Part shown: piece after piece, positions 44,059 to 51,975 of the stretch
Position numbering within the stretch: the stretch's first letter is position 1
Layout of the letters: each line of letters starts with the position of its first letter
Assembly (NCBI RefSeq): GCF_002979435.1
Contig: NZ_PCOV01000005.1
Coordinates: 1-64,000, forward strand
Source of the DNA: Microbacterium sp. MYb66
GTDB lineage: Bacteria; Actinomycetota; Actinomycetes; Actinomycetales; Microbacteriaceae
Reading direction: 5' to 3'
Length of the DNA: 64,000 bases
The notes under the pieces: generated by a model
Databases searched by the model: none
Told to the model about the DNA's origin: nothing
Seen by the model: the letters and a program-made list of their open reading frames with translations, nothing else
Made by a program: the position numbers and the translations under genes

Positions 44059-44495
44059 CCGCGGAGTTCGACGACTGGCTCGCGATCACCCGCATGATCG
44101 TCCGCTACGGGCGGCTCGCCGATCAGCGACGCTCGGGGGACATGGCCGATCTGTTCACGGCCGACGGACGGATGCTGATGTTCCGCCCGCGTGCGGACGA
44201 GCCTGCGGAGGCGCCTGAGGGGCGCGGGCAACTGATCGCGGCCTTCGACGCCCTCGCCGCGTTCGTCGTGACCAGCCATGTGCTCTCGCCCAGTGACGTC
44301 GAGATCGAGGGGGATTCGGCCACGGCGCACACCTCCTGCATGTCGCACCACATCAGCGAGGCTCCGGAGGGACGGATCCGCTTCACGCTCGCCGACCGCT
44401 ATGAGGACACGCTCGTGCGGATCGAGGGGCGCTGGCTGTTCCGGGAACGGCGCAAGTACACCGATTGGACCGAGTCCACTCCGCTCCGGCGCTGA
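44055..44495 (+). CDS. NTF2-like/SnoaL-fold protein
   Basis: 146 residues from a GTG overlapping the PaaY-like stop. ITRMIVRYGRLADQRRSGDMADLF carries the Tyr-Asp pair, VVTSHVLSPSDVEIEGDSATA the His, and WLFRERRKYTDW ends the fold. Possibly a dehydratase or isomerase of a ring intermediate. Last of three genes under operator I. The 88 bp to the convergent fadE33 gene show no terminator hairpin. Confidence 0.72.
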   Translation: MTAEFDDWLAITRMIVRYGRLADQRRSGDMADLFTADGRMLMFRPRADEPAEAPEGRGQLIAAFDALAAFVVTSHVLSPSDVEIEGDSATAHTSCMSHHISEAPEGRIRFTLADRYEDTLVRIEGRWLFRERRKYTDWTESTPLRR

Positions 44496-44583
44496 GCCCT
44501 GTCGTCCGGTGTGCGCTTCATCGCGTCGAAGCCGTGATCGGGCTGCTCGCTGAGGATCCGCGGAGCGGACTGCGCCGGAGGTC

Positions 44584-45693
44584 TCAACCCGTCGCGAGCG
44601 CCCAGCTCTCCGCACGGTCGCGCTGCTCGCGGGCGGTGCCGAAGAGCTGGCCGAGGGAATGCGCGCGCTTGAAGATCAGATGCGCGTCGTGCTCCCAGGT
44701 GATCGCGATGCCGCCGTGCAGCTGGATCGTCTCGGCGGCGACGTGCTCCAGCGCCTCGGAGCAGGTCGCCTTCGCGATGGCGGCGAGCTCGAAGCGGTCG
44801 ACCGCGCCGGTGGCGAAGGCGTCGGACGCGGCGCGCGACGCGGTGCGGGCGACCTCGACCCGCACGTGCATGTCGGCGAGGCGGTGCTTGATCGCCTGGA
44901 AGGAGCCGATCGCGCGGCCGAACTGCACGCGCTGCTTCGCGTAGGCCACGGTCTCGTCGAGCGCACGGGCCGCCGTCCCCGCCTGGACCGCGCTGATCGC
45001 CGTGAGGGCGAGAGCGCGCACGGTCTCCAGCGTGGTCGGGTCGGCGGCCCCGAGGGGTCGCGCCGCCACCCCCTCGAGGTGCAGCGTCACCAGGCGCAGC
45101 GTCTGATCCATCGTGGAGGTGTCCTCGCGGACGACGGCATCCGTGTCGATCACCTCGAACAGGCGCGCACCCTCGGGAGCCTGCGCGATCACGAGCAGCA
45201 CGTCGGCGGTGGCGCCGTCGAGCACGAACCCGCTCGTTCCGCTGAGTCGCCATCCGTCGTGGTCCTCGGCGCGGACGCCGACCCGCTCCGGGGCGAAGCG
45301 TCCGTCGGGAGCGGCCCAGGCGAGAGCGGCCGATGACGACCCCTCGGCGATGCCGGGGAGCAGCCGGGCGGCGGCATCCGCGTCGCCGGTGGCCAGGATC
45401 GCCTGCGCGGCGATCGCGACCGAGCCGAGATACGGCGAAGGGGCGAGCGAGAAGCCGATCTCCTCCAGCACCAGCTGCGCCTCGCGGAGCGTGAACCCGG
45501 CTCCGCCGAACTCCTCGGGGATCGCCATCCCGGCGATGCCGATCTCCTCGCACAGCAGCCGCCACAGGTCGGCGTCGTAGCGCTCGGTGCTCTCGAGGGC
45601 GCGCCGGGTCGCGGCGCTGTCGGCGCGCTGGCTCAGGATGCCGCGCACCAGCGAGACGAGCTCCTGCTGATCCTCATCGGGTTCGAATGACAT
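44584..45693 (-). CDS. fadE33: FadE33-like acyl-CoA dehydrogenase
   Basis: 369 residues. ACAD folds at IAGMAIPEEFGGAGFTLREAQLVLEEIG (about 50-77) and AKQRVQFGRAIGSFQAIKHRLADMHV (about 250-275), ending in ETIQLHGGIAITWEHDAHLIFKRAH. The EPGxGSD loop of ordinary ACADs is missing, as in subunits of the heterotetrameric steroid ACADs. ATG 45693 is preferred over GTG 45696 because AAGGAG is better spaced from it. Terminal gene of ech-fadE31-fadE32-fadE33. In mycobacteria these enzymes act on the late, ring-opened CoA esters. Confidence 0.84.
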   Translation of the reverse strand: MSFEPDEDQQELVSLVRGILSQRADSAATRRALESTERYDADLWRLLCEEIGIAGMAIPEEFGGAGFTLREAQLVLEEIGFSLAPSPYLGSVAIAAQAILATGDADAAARLLPGIAEGSSSAALAWAAPDGRFAPERVGVRAEDHDGWRLSGTSGFVLDGATADVLLVIAQAPEGARLFEVIDTDAVVREDTSTMDQTLRLVTLHLEGVAARPLGAADPTTLETVRALALTAISAVQAGTAARALDETVAYAKQRVQFGRAIGSFQAIKHRLADMHVRVEVARTASRAASDAFATGAVDRFELAAIAKATCSEALEHVAAETIQLHGGIAITWEHDAHLIFKRAHSLGQLFGTAREQRDRAESWALATG

Positions 45694-46661
45694 CACCGCT
45701 CCTTCGGGAGGATATCGCGGGCGATCCGCGCCCGGTGGAACGCGGGTGTGCCCCAGACCGCAGACAGCGCCGGGGCGAGGCCGAGCCAGATCCGGAGCGT
45801 GTGCTCGGCGGTGTAGCCGATCGCCCCGTGCACCTGCAGCGAGGTGCGGGCGGCGAGCAGCGCGGCATCGCCGGCCGCGATCTTCGCTGCTGAGATCGCC
45901 CGATCCTCGTCGGGTTCATCCGCACGCAAGGCGGCGTTCCACACGAGCGGTCGGGCGAAGCTCAGGGCGATGCGCACATCGGCGAGCTGGTGCTTGAGCG
46001 CCTGGAACTCGCCGATCGGACGTCCGAACTGCTCGCGCACCTTCGCGTAGGAGACCGCCTCGGCCAGCATCCGCTCTCCGGCGCCGACCAGGGTGGCCGC
46101 CGCGGCGAGGGCGGCCTCGTTGAGCGCCGCCTCCAGCTCTCCGGGGCCGAGTGGGGTCGCGTCGCCGCTCGGGGTGAGCCGGGCGAGGCGCCGGGTCGGG
46201 GCGGCCGAGGTCAGCTCCTCTCCGATCTCGCCGCGGTGCAGGGCGCCGTCGCGCACGAGGTACCGGTGCGACGCGAGGGCCGCGTCGAGGGCGGCCGGAG
46301 CGGTGCCGTCGACCGCGGCGGTCGCGAGGGCTCCGGCGGCGAGCTCGCCCCGCGTGTCGTCGTCGACCAGGGCCGGCAGCAGGGCGACCGTCTCCAGATA
46401 CGGGCCGGGAACGCCGTGGTACCCGAGGCGCTCGAACACGACCACGAGGTCGCTCAGCGTGCCCCCGAAGCCGCCCGACTCCTCGCTCACCCGCAGACCG
46501 AGCAGGCCGAGTTCGGCGAACTGGTCCCACAGGGCGAGGCCCGGGGCGGTGTCGCCGTCGGCCCAGCTGCGGGCCACATCCGCGCCGCCGGCCCCGTCGA
46601 CGATCTCGTCGATGGCCTCGGCGAACGCGACCTGTTCTTCCGTGGGCAGGAACCGCATCAT
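45693..46661 (-). CDS. fadE32: FadE32-like acyl-CoA dehydrogenase subunit
   Basis: 322 residues, shorter than a full ACAD (about 380). LGLRVSEESGGFGGTLSDLVVVFERLGYHGVPGPYLETV (about 50-88) and AKVREQFGRPIGEFQALKHQLADVRI (about 210-235) are recognisable, and SLQVHGAIGYTAEHTLRIWL closes it. The middle substrate/FAD segment is reduced, typical of the partner subunit of alpha2-beta2 ACADs such as FadE31-FadE32. Overlaps fadE31 by 4 nt. Confidence 0.84.
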   Translation of the reverse strand: MMRFLPTEEQVAFAEAIDEIVDGAGGADVARSWADGDTAPGLALWDQFAELGLLGLRVSEESGGFGGTLSDLVVVFERLGYHGVPGPYLETVALLPALVDDDTRGELAAGALATAAVDGTAPAALDAALASHRYLVRDGALHRGEIGEELTSAAPTRRLARLTPSGDATPLGPGELEAALNEAALAAAATLVGAGERMLAEAVSYAKVREQFGRPIGEFQALKHQLADVRIALSFARPLVWNAALRADEPDEDRAISAAKIAAGDAALLAARTSLQVHGAIGYTAEHTLRIWLGLAPALSAVWGTPAFHRARIARDILPKER

Positions 46662-47827
46662 GCGCGCCTTCCGTCTCCGCCGCGGGGGAGTCCGAGGATC
46701 CGCTCCGCGATGATGTTCCGCTGGACCTCGTTCGTTCCCGCGTAGATGGGGCCGGCGAGGGAGAACTGGTAGTCGTCGACCCAGCGGCCGCCGTCGATCG
46801 CGGATGCTCCTCGCAACTCGCCTTCGGGGCCGAGGATGCGCAGAGCGGTCTCGTGGATGTGCACGTCGAGCTCCGACCAGAACACCTTGTTCACGCTGCC
46901 CTCGGCGCCGACGTTCCCGCCCTCGAGCAGGGTGCTGACGGTCTGCCAGGTGAAGAGCCGATAGGCCTCCGCACCGATCCAGGCATCGACCACCGCGTCG
47001 TCCTCCGACACGGTCCCGTGCGCGGACTGCAGTGCGATCAGGCGATCGGTCGCGGCGAGGAAGCGGCCGGGCGCGCGCAGCGAGAGGCCGCGTTCGTTGC
47101 CCGCGGTGCTCATCGCCACGCGCCAGCCGTCGCCGGGAGCCCCCAGCACGTCGGCATCGGGCACGAACACGTCGTCGAAGAAGATCTCCGCGAAGCCGGT
47201 GGTCCCGTCGAGCTGGGCGATCGCCCGCACGGTGATGCCCTCGGCATCCATCGGGAACAGGAAGTAGGTGAGCCCGTGGTGCCGCAGCGCCTCGGGGTCG
47301 GAGCGGAAGAGCCCGAAGCCGCGATCGGCCCAGACCGCTCGCGAGCTCCAGATCTTCTGACCGTTGAGCACCCAGCCGCCGCGGGCTTCGTCGCGTCGGG
47401 CGGTGCTGCGGATCGCGGCCAGGTCGCTGCCGGCTCCCGGCTCCGACCAGGCCTGCGCCCAGATCAGCGAGCCGTCGGTCATCGGACCGAGGAACCGCTC
47501 GTGCTGCTCGGGCGTGCCGTGCTCGAAGAGGATCGGCGCGAGCAGGGAGATGCCGTTCTGCGCGACCCTCGTCGGGGCGCCGGCGCGGTAGTACTCCTCC
47601 TCGAAGAGCACCCACTCGGTGATGCCGACGTCGCGTCCGCCGTATTGCTCCGGCCAGGACACGACCGACCAGCGGCCGGCGGCGAGCGTCGCCTCCCACT
47701 CCCGGTGCGCGGCGAAGCCGGCCTTGGTGTCCATCGAGGGCAGCGGGGTCTGCGGGACGTTCTCCGCCAGCCAGGCGCGCGCCTCTGCCGCGAACGCCTC
47801 CTGTTCGGGGGTCAGATCGAGGTTCAC
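46658..47827 (-). CDS. fadE31: FadE31-like acyl-CoA dehydrogenase
   Basis: 389 residues from a GTG that overlaps the ech stop (GTGA). Full ACAD: WPEQYGGRDVGITEWVLFEEEYYRAGAP (about 58-85), WAQAWSEPGAGSDLAAIR (about 121-138), NGQKIWSSRAVWADRGF, and the C-terminal YAGTNEVQRNIIAERILGLPRG. In mycobacteria FadE31 pairs with FadE32 or FadE33; the three genes are adjacent here, supporting the same heteromer. Confidence 0.88.
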   Translation of the reverse strand: MNLDLTPEQEAFAAEARAWLAENVPQTPLPSMDTKAGFAAHREWEATLAAGRWSVVSWPEQYGGRDVGITEWVLFEEEYYRAGAPTRVAQNGISLLAPILFEHGTPEQHERFLGPMTDGSLIWAQAWSEPGAGSDLAAIRSTARRDEARGGWVLNGQKIWSSRAVWADRGFGLFRSDPEALRHHGLTYFLFPMDAEGITVRAIAQLDGTTGFAEIFFDDVFVPDADVLGAPGDGWRVAMSTAGNERGLSLRAPGRFLAATDRLIALQSAHGTVSEDDAVVDAWIGAEAYRLFTWQTVSTLLEGGNVGAEGSVNKVFWSELDVHIHETALRILGPEGELRGASAIDGGRWVDDYQFSLAGPIYAGTNEVQRNIIAERILGLPRGGDGRRA

Positions 47828-48687
47828 TGCGCTGCGCCCTTCGTGTCGGCCTTGATGGAGCGCACATCGACCCCGCCGAGGGAGTCGCCGCCCACCTCGG
47901 CGTTGTGCGCGTGCGCGGCGTGGTGCAGGCCGAAGACCGAGTCCATTCCGGCCCGCATGCCCTGCAGGTCCTCGGCCTGGTTCACGGCCTTCTTGGTCAG
48001 GGCGAGTCCGAGGCGCGGCATCCGTCCGATGCGCTCCGCGAGCTCGAGGGTGCGCTCCTCCAGCTCGTCGAGCGGCACGACGTGGTTCACCATGCCGAGT
48101 TCGTGCGCGCGGGCGGCCGGCATCCGGTCTCCGGTGTAGAGCATCTCCTTCGCGGCGCGGGGGTTGGTCACCCACGGGTGGGCGAAGAACTCGACGCCGG
48201 GGATGCCCATCGACACCACCGGGTCCTGGAAGAAGGCGTCGTCGGCGGCGACGATGAAGTCGCACGACCAGGCGAGCATCAGACCGCCGGCGATGCAGGC
48301 GCCCTGCACCATCGCGATCACGGGCTTGGGGATCTCGCGCCAGCGCCGGCACATGCCGAGGTACACCTCGGACTCGCGCGCGAAGCGCGAGTCGACGCCC
48401 TGGGCTCCGACGTGATCCCACCAGATGACGGCCTTCCGCTCGAAGCTCTGGTCGATGTCGCGCTCGGGGGTGCCGATGTCGTGGCCGGCGCAGAAGTGCT
48501 TCCCGTTGCCGCCGAGCACGATGACCTTGACGGCGTCGTCGTCGACCGCGCGGGTGAAGGCGGCGTCGAGCGCATAGGTGACCCGGGAGTTCTGGGCGTT
48601 GCGATACTGAGGGCGGTTCAATCGGATGATCGCTGTCGACCCGCGCACCTCGTAGGTGACCACGGCGTCGGCGGATTCGACGGTCAT
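47824..48687 (-). CDS. Crotonase-family protein lacking the hydratase glutamates
   Basis: 287 residues. The oxyanion region GNGKHFCAGHDIGTPE (about 62-77) and AGGLMLAWSCD (about 135-145) fix the family, but the two catalytic Glu of enoyl-CoA hydratase are replaced (Met in GGLML; Val in FFQDPVVSMG), and there is a long C-terminal tail. So it is probably not a simple hydratase; a hydrolase, isomerase or retro-Claisen role is possible. First gene of the operon with fadE31-33, under operator J. Confidence 0.83.
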   Translation of the reverse strand: MTVESADAVVTYEVRGSTAIIRLNRPQYRNAQNSRVTYALDAAFTRAVDDDAVKVIVLGGNGKHFCAGHDIGTPERDIDQSFERKAVIWWDHVGAQGVDSRFARESEVYLGMCRRWREIPKPVIAMVQGACIAGGLMLAWSCDFIVAADDAFFQDPVVSMGIPGVEFFAHPWVTNPRAAKEMLYTGDRMPAARAHELGMVNHVVPLDELEERTLELAERIGRMPRLGLALTKKAVNQAEDLQGMRAGMDSVFGLHHAAHAHNAEVGGDSLGGVDVRSIKADTKGAAQ

Positions 48688-48721
48688 GACGGGTTCCTCT
48701 CTGAACTCCAGCAGTCAACCA

Positions 48722-48735
48722 AACAATCGCTTGGT
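48722..48735. promoter_or_regulatory. KstR2-type operator J
   Basis: AACAATCGCTTGGT, 9 of 10 positions, inside the longer AACCAAACAATCGCTTGGTT palindrome. It separates ech-fadE31-33 from fadE30-ipdF-fadA6. TACTAT near 48743 may be the -10 of the rightward transcript. Confidence 0.78.
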
Positions 48736-48792
48736 TTATTGATACTATACGTGAACGGCATGCCGAAGACCACGACTCGATGAGGAGCACAG

Positions 48793-49959
48793 ATGGACGC
48801 GACGCAGCACGACGCGGATGAGCGTTTCCGCGCCGAGATCCGCGGATGGCTGGACGAGAACCTCACCGGCCGCTTCGCCGAGCTGCGCGGTCGCGGAGGG
48901 TCAGGGCGCGAGCACGAGGACTTCGAGGCGCGTCTCGAGTGGAACCGGCACATGGCCGCCGCCGGCTGGACGTGCGTCGCCTGGCCGGTCGAGCACGGCG
49001 GCCGCGGGCTCAGCATCGCGCAGCAGGTCATCTTCCATGAGGAGTACGCCAGGGCGGATGCTCCGGCCAGGGTCAACCACCTCGGCGAGGAGCTGCTCGG
49101 CCCGACCCTCATCGCTCACGGCACCCCCGAGCAGCAGGCCCGCTTCCTCCCCGGCATCGTCGCGGTCGAGGAGCTGTGGTGCCAGGGGTACTCCGAGCCG
49201 GGCGCCGGGTCCGACCTCGCCGCCGTCTCGACCAAGGCGCAGCGCGTGGGCGACGAGTGGTCGATCACCGGGCAGAAGGTGTGGACCTCGCTCGCTCAGC
49301 ACGCGGACTGGTGCTTCGTGATCGCGCGCACCGAACCCGGCTCCACCCGCCATCAGGGGCTGTCGTACCTGCTCGTGCCGATGGCTCAGCCCGGCGTCGA
49401 GGTGCGGCCGATCCTGCAGCTGACCGCGACCAGCGAGTTCAACGAGGTGTTCTTCGACGACGCCCGCACCGCGGCCGATCTGATCGTCGGTGGCGAGGGC
49501 AACGGGTTCAAGGTCGCGATGGCGACGCTCGGCTTCGAGCGGGGTGTCTCGACGCTGGCCCAGCAGATCGCCTTCCGCCGCGAGCTGGATGCCGTGATCG
49601 ACACCGCGACCCGTACCGGTGCCCTCGACGACGCCGTGCTCCGCGACCGGCTGGTGCGCGCCCGGATGGAACTCGAGGTGATCCGCCAGCACGCCCTGCG
49701 GACCCTGGGCGGCGAGCAGGGCGACAGCGCCTCGGTCACGAAGCTGCTGTGGTCGAACTGGCACCGCTCACTGGGTGAGCTCGCGATGGACGTCGCCGGC
49801 CCCGCATCGCTCCTCGTCGGGGCGGACTACGCGCTCGACGACCTGCAGACCCTCTTCCTGTTCAGCCGCTCCGACACGATCTACGGCGGCTCGGACGAGA
49901 TCCAGCGCAACGTCATCGCCGAGCGCGTGCTCGGCCTGCCCCGAGAGGCCCGCCCATGA
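48793..49959 (+). CDS. fadE30: FadE30-like acyl-CoA dehydrogenase
   Basis: 388 residues, complete ACAD: VAWPVEHGGRGLSIAQQVIFHEEYARADAP (about 58-87), WCQGYSEPGAGSDLAAVS (about 130-147), ITGQKVWTSLAQHADWCFV, and YGGSDEIQRNVIAERVLGLPRE at the end. In mycobacteria FadE30 oxidises the propanoyl side chain of HIP-CoA, the step after FadD3. The gene order fadE30-ipdF-fadA6 and operator J support the assignment. Overlaps ipdF by 4 nt. Confidence 0.88.
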   Translation: MDATQHDADERFRAEIRGWLDENLTGRFAELRGRGGSGREHEDFEARLEWNRHMAAAGWTCVAWPVEHGGRGLSIAQQVIFHEEYARADAPARVNHLGEELLGPTLIAHGTPEQQARFLPGIVAVEELWCQGYSEPGAGSDLAAVSTKAQRVGDEWSITGQKVWTSLAQHADWCFVIARTEPGSTRHQGLSYLLVPMAQPGVEVRPILQLTATSEFNEVFFDDARTAADLIVGGEGNGFKVAMATLGFERGVSTLAQQIAFRRELDAVIDTATRTGALDDAVLRDRLVRARMELEVIRQHALRTLGGEQGDSASVTKLLWSNWHRSLGELAMDVAGPASLLVGADYALDDLQTLFLFSRSDTIYGGSDEIQRNVIAERVLGLPREARP

Positions 49960-50744
49960 GCTCCACCGCCCCCGAGTACGTTCCCGGCCACGGCCTGCTG
50001 ACCGGGAAGCGCGTCGTCATCACCGCCGCCGCGGGTGCCGGCATCGGCCAGGCCGCCGCGATCCGCTGCCTCGAGGAGGGCGCCGCACTCGTCGTGCTCG
50101 GCGACACCCACGCCGGCCGCCTCGCCGAGACGCAGCAGGAGCTCGGCGATCGCTTCGGCGCCGACCGCGTGCGCACGGCGGTGTGCGACGTGACCGTCGA
50201 GGAGCAGATCACCGCCTTCCTCGACCTGGCCGAAGACGGCGGGCCCATCGACGTCATGATCAACAACGCGGGCCTGGGCGGCTCGGTCTCGATCCTCGAC
50301 ATGACCGACGAGCAGTGGGACAAGGTCCTCGACGTGACGCTCACCGGCACCTTCCGCTGCATCCGCGCGGTCGGTCGGCGCATGGTGGCCGCGGGTACGG
50401 CGGGGGTCATCGTGAACAACGCGTCGGTCATCGGCTGGCGCGCCCAGGTCGAGCAAGCGCACTACGCCGCGGCCAAGGCGGGGGTGATGGCGCTCACCCG
50501 CAGTGCCGCGATGGACCTCGCCGCGCACGGCATCCGTGTCAACGCCGTCTCGCCGAGCCTGGCGATGCATCCGTTCCTGGAGAAGGTCACCTCTCCCGAG
50601 CTGCTCGAGCAGCTCAAGGGCCGCGAGGCCTTCGGTCGGGCGGCGGAACCCTGGGAGGTCGCCAACGTCATGGTGTTCCTCGCCAGCGCATACTCCTCTT
50701 ATATGACCGGCGAGGTCGTCGCCGTCAGCAGTCAGCACGCGTGA
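49956..50744 (+). CDS. ipdF: IpdF-like short-chain dehydrogenase
   Basis: 262 residues. VITAAAGAGIGQAAAIRCL (about 22-40; the AAAGxGIGxA variant is characteristic of IpdF-type proteins), NNAGLGG (about 100-106), and catalytic Ser/Tyr/Lys (NASVIGWRAQ, HYAAAKAG). The C-terminus MTGEVVAVSSQHA lacks the usual VDGG. In the steroid pathway IpdF oxidises the 5-hydroxyl of the indane ring of a CoA intermediate. It sits between fadE30 and fadA6 as in actinobacterial steroid degraders. Confidence 0.88.
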   Translation: MSSTAPEYVPGHGLLTGKRVVITAAAGAGIGQAAAIRCLEEGAALVVLGDTHAGRLAETQQELGDRFGADRVRTAVCDVTVEEQITAFLDLAEDGGPIDVMINNAGLGGSVSILDMTDEQWDKVLDVTLTGTFRCIRAVGRRMVAAGTAGVIVNNASVIGWRAQVEQAHYAAAKAGVMALTRSAAMDLAAHGIRVNAVSPSLAMHPFLEKVTSPELLEQLKGREAFGRAAEPWEVANVMVFLASAYSSYMTGEVVAVSSQHA

Positions 50745-50764
50745 GTTCAGAGAGAAGGAAGAAC

Positions 50765-51916
50765 ATGGCAGAGGCATACATCGTCGACGCGGTCCGCTCG
50801 CCGGTCGGCAAGCGCGGCGGCTCGCTCTCGGGCATCCATCCGGCCGACCTCGGTGCGCACAGCCTGAAGGCGCTGGTCGAGCGCACCGGCATCGACCCCG
50901 GTGCCCTCGACGACGTCATCATCGGCGCGACCGACACGATCGGCGGGCAGTCCGGCAACGTCGGGCGCTCGGCGGTGCTGGTGGCCGGCTTCCCCGAGCA
51001 CGTGCCCGGGGTCACGATCGACCGGCAGTGCGGGTCGAGCCAGCAGGCCGTGCACTTCGCCGCGCAGGCCGTGATGAGCGGCGTGAACGATCTGGTGATC
51101 GCGGGCGGGCTGCAGAACATGTCGCAGCTGCCGATCTCGTCGGCCATGGTCGCCGGCGAGGCCTACGGGTTCACGACGCCGTTCGCCGAGTCGCCCGGCT
51201 GGCAGGCACGCTACCCCGATCAGGAGATCTCGCAGTTCGTCGGCGCCGAGATGATCGCCGAGAAGTGGGACATCTCCCGCGAGGAGATGGAGCAGTTCGC
51301 GCTGGAGAGCCACCAGCGCGCCGCGGTCGCGCAGGACGAGGGTCGCTTCGCCAACGAGATCGCCCCGCTGAACGGACTCGACCACGACGAGGGTGTGCGC
51401 CGTGACACCTCGCTCGAGCGCATGGCCGGGCTGCAGACGCTGACCCCGGGCGGGCGGCTGACCGCGGCCGTGGCCTCGCAGATCAGCGACGCCTCCAGCG
51501 CGGTGCTGATCGCGAGCGCGCAGGCCGTGAAGGACCACGGCCTCACCCCGCGGGCGCGCATCCACCACATGTCGGTGCGCGGCGACAGCCCCGTGTTCAT
51601 GCTGACCGCGCCGATCCCCGCGACGGCGTACGCGATGGAGCGCTCGGGCATGAAGCTCGACGACATCGACCTGTTCGAGGTCAACGAGGCCTTCGCCTCG
51701 GTCGTGCTCGCCTGGCTGCAGGAGACCGGAGTGCCGCGCGAGAAGCTCAACGTCAACGGCGGCGGAATCGCGCTCGGGCATCCGATCGGAGCCACCGGCA
51801 CCCGGCTCATGACCACGATGCTGAACGAGCTGGAGCGCACGGGCGGCCGCTACGGCATGCAGGTCATGTGCGAGGGCGGCGGTCTGGCGAACGCCACGAT
51901 CATCGAGCGTCTCTGA
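50765..51916 (+). CDS. fadA6: FadA6-like thiolase
   Basis: 383 residues. Catalytic Cys in DRQCGSSQQAVHFAAQAVMSG (about 88), His in GHPIGATGTRL (about 342) and Cys in MCEGGGLANATIIERL (about 372). Segments GGLQNMSQLPISSAMVAGEAYGF and DQEISQFVGAEMIAEKWDISREEMEQFALESHQRA follow mycobacterial FadA6 closely (from memory). FadA6 cleaves a ring-opened beta-keto-acyl-CoA. Followed by an 18-bp terminator stem. Confidence 0.9.
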   Translation: MAEAYIVDAVRSPVGKRGGSLSGIHPADLGAHSLKALVERTGIDPGALDDVIIGATDTIGGQSGNVGRSAVLVAGFPEHVPGVTIDRQCGSSQQAVHFAAQAVMSGVNDLVIAGGLQNMSQLPISSAMVAGEAYGFTTPFAESPGWQARYPDQEISQFVGAEMIAEKWDISREEMEQFALESHQRAAVAQDEGRFANEIAPLNGLDHDEGVRRDTSLERMAGLQTLTPGGRLTAAVASQISDASSAVLIASAQAVKDHGLTPRARIHHMSVRGDSPVFMLTAPIPATAYAMERSGMKLDDIDLFEVNEAFASVVLAWLQETGVPREKLNVNGGGIALGHPIGATGTRLMTTMLNELERTGGRYGMQVMCEGGGLANATIIERL

Positions 51917-51927
51917 TCTGCGAAAAC

Positions 51928-51969
51928 CGAGAACGGGCCGCCCCTGACACGAGGGGCGGCCCGTTCTCG
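51928..51969. terminator. Bidirectional terminator between fadA6 and ipdC
   Basis: A perfect 18-bp stem (51928-51945 with 51952-51969) and 6-nt loop in the 59-bp convergent gap. GCGAAAA on the left gives a T-run for the leftward transcript; the rightward tail is TCGTCGTG. Confidence 0.9.
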
Positions 51970-51975
51970 TCGTGC

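Noticed and set aside
17655..44495. Polyketide cyclase role for the SnoaL-fold proteins
   Set aside because: No polyketide synthase genes are present; a catabolic dehydratase/isomerase role suits the context.
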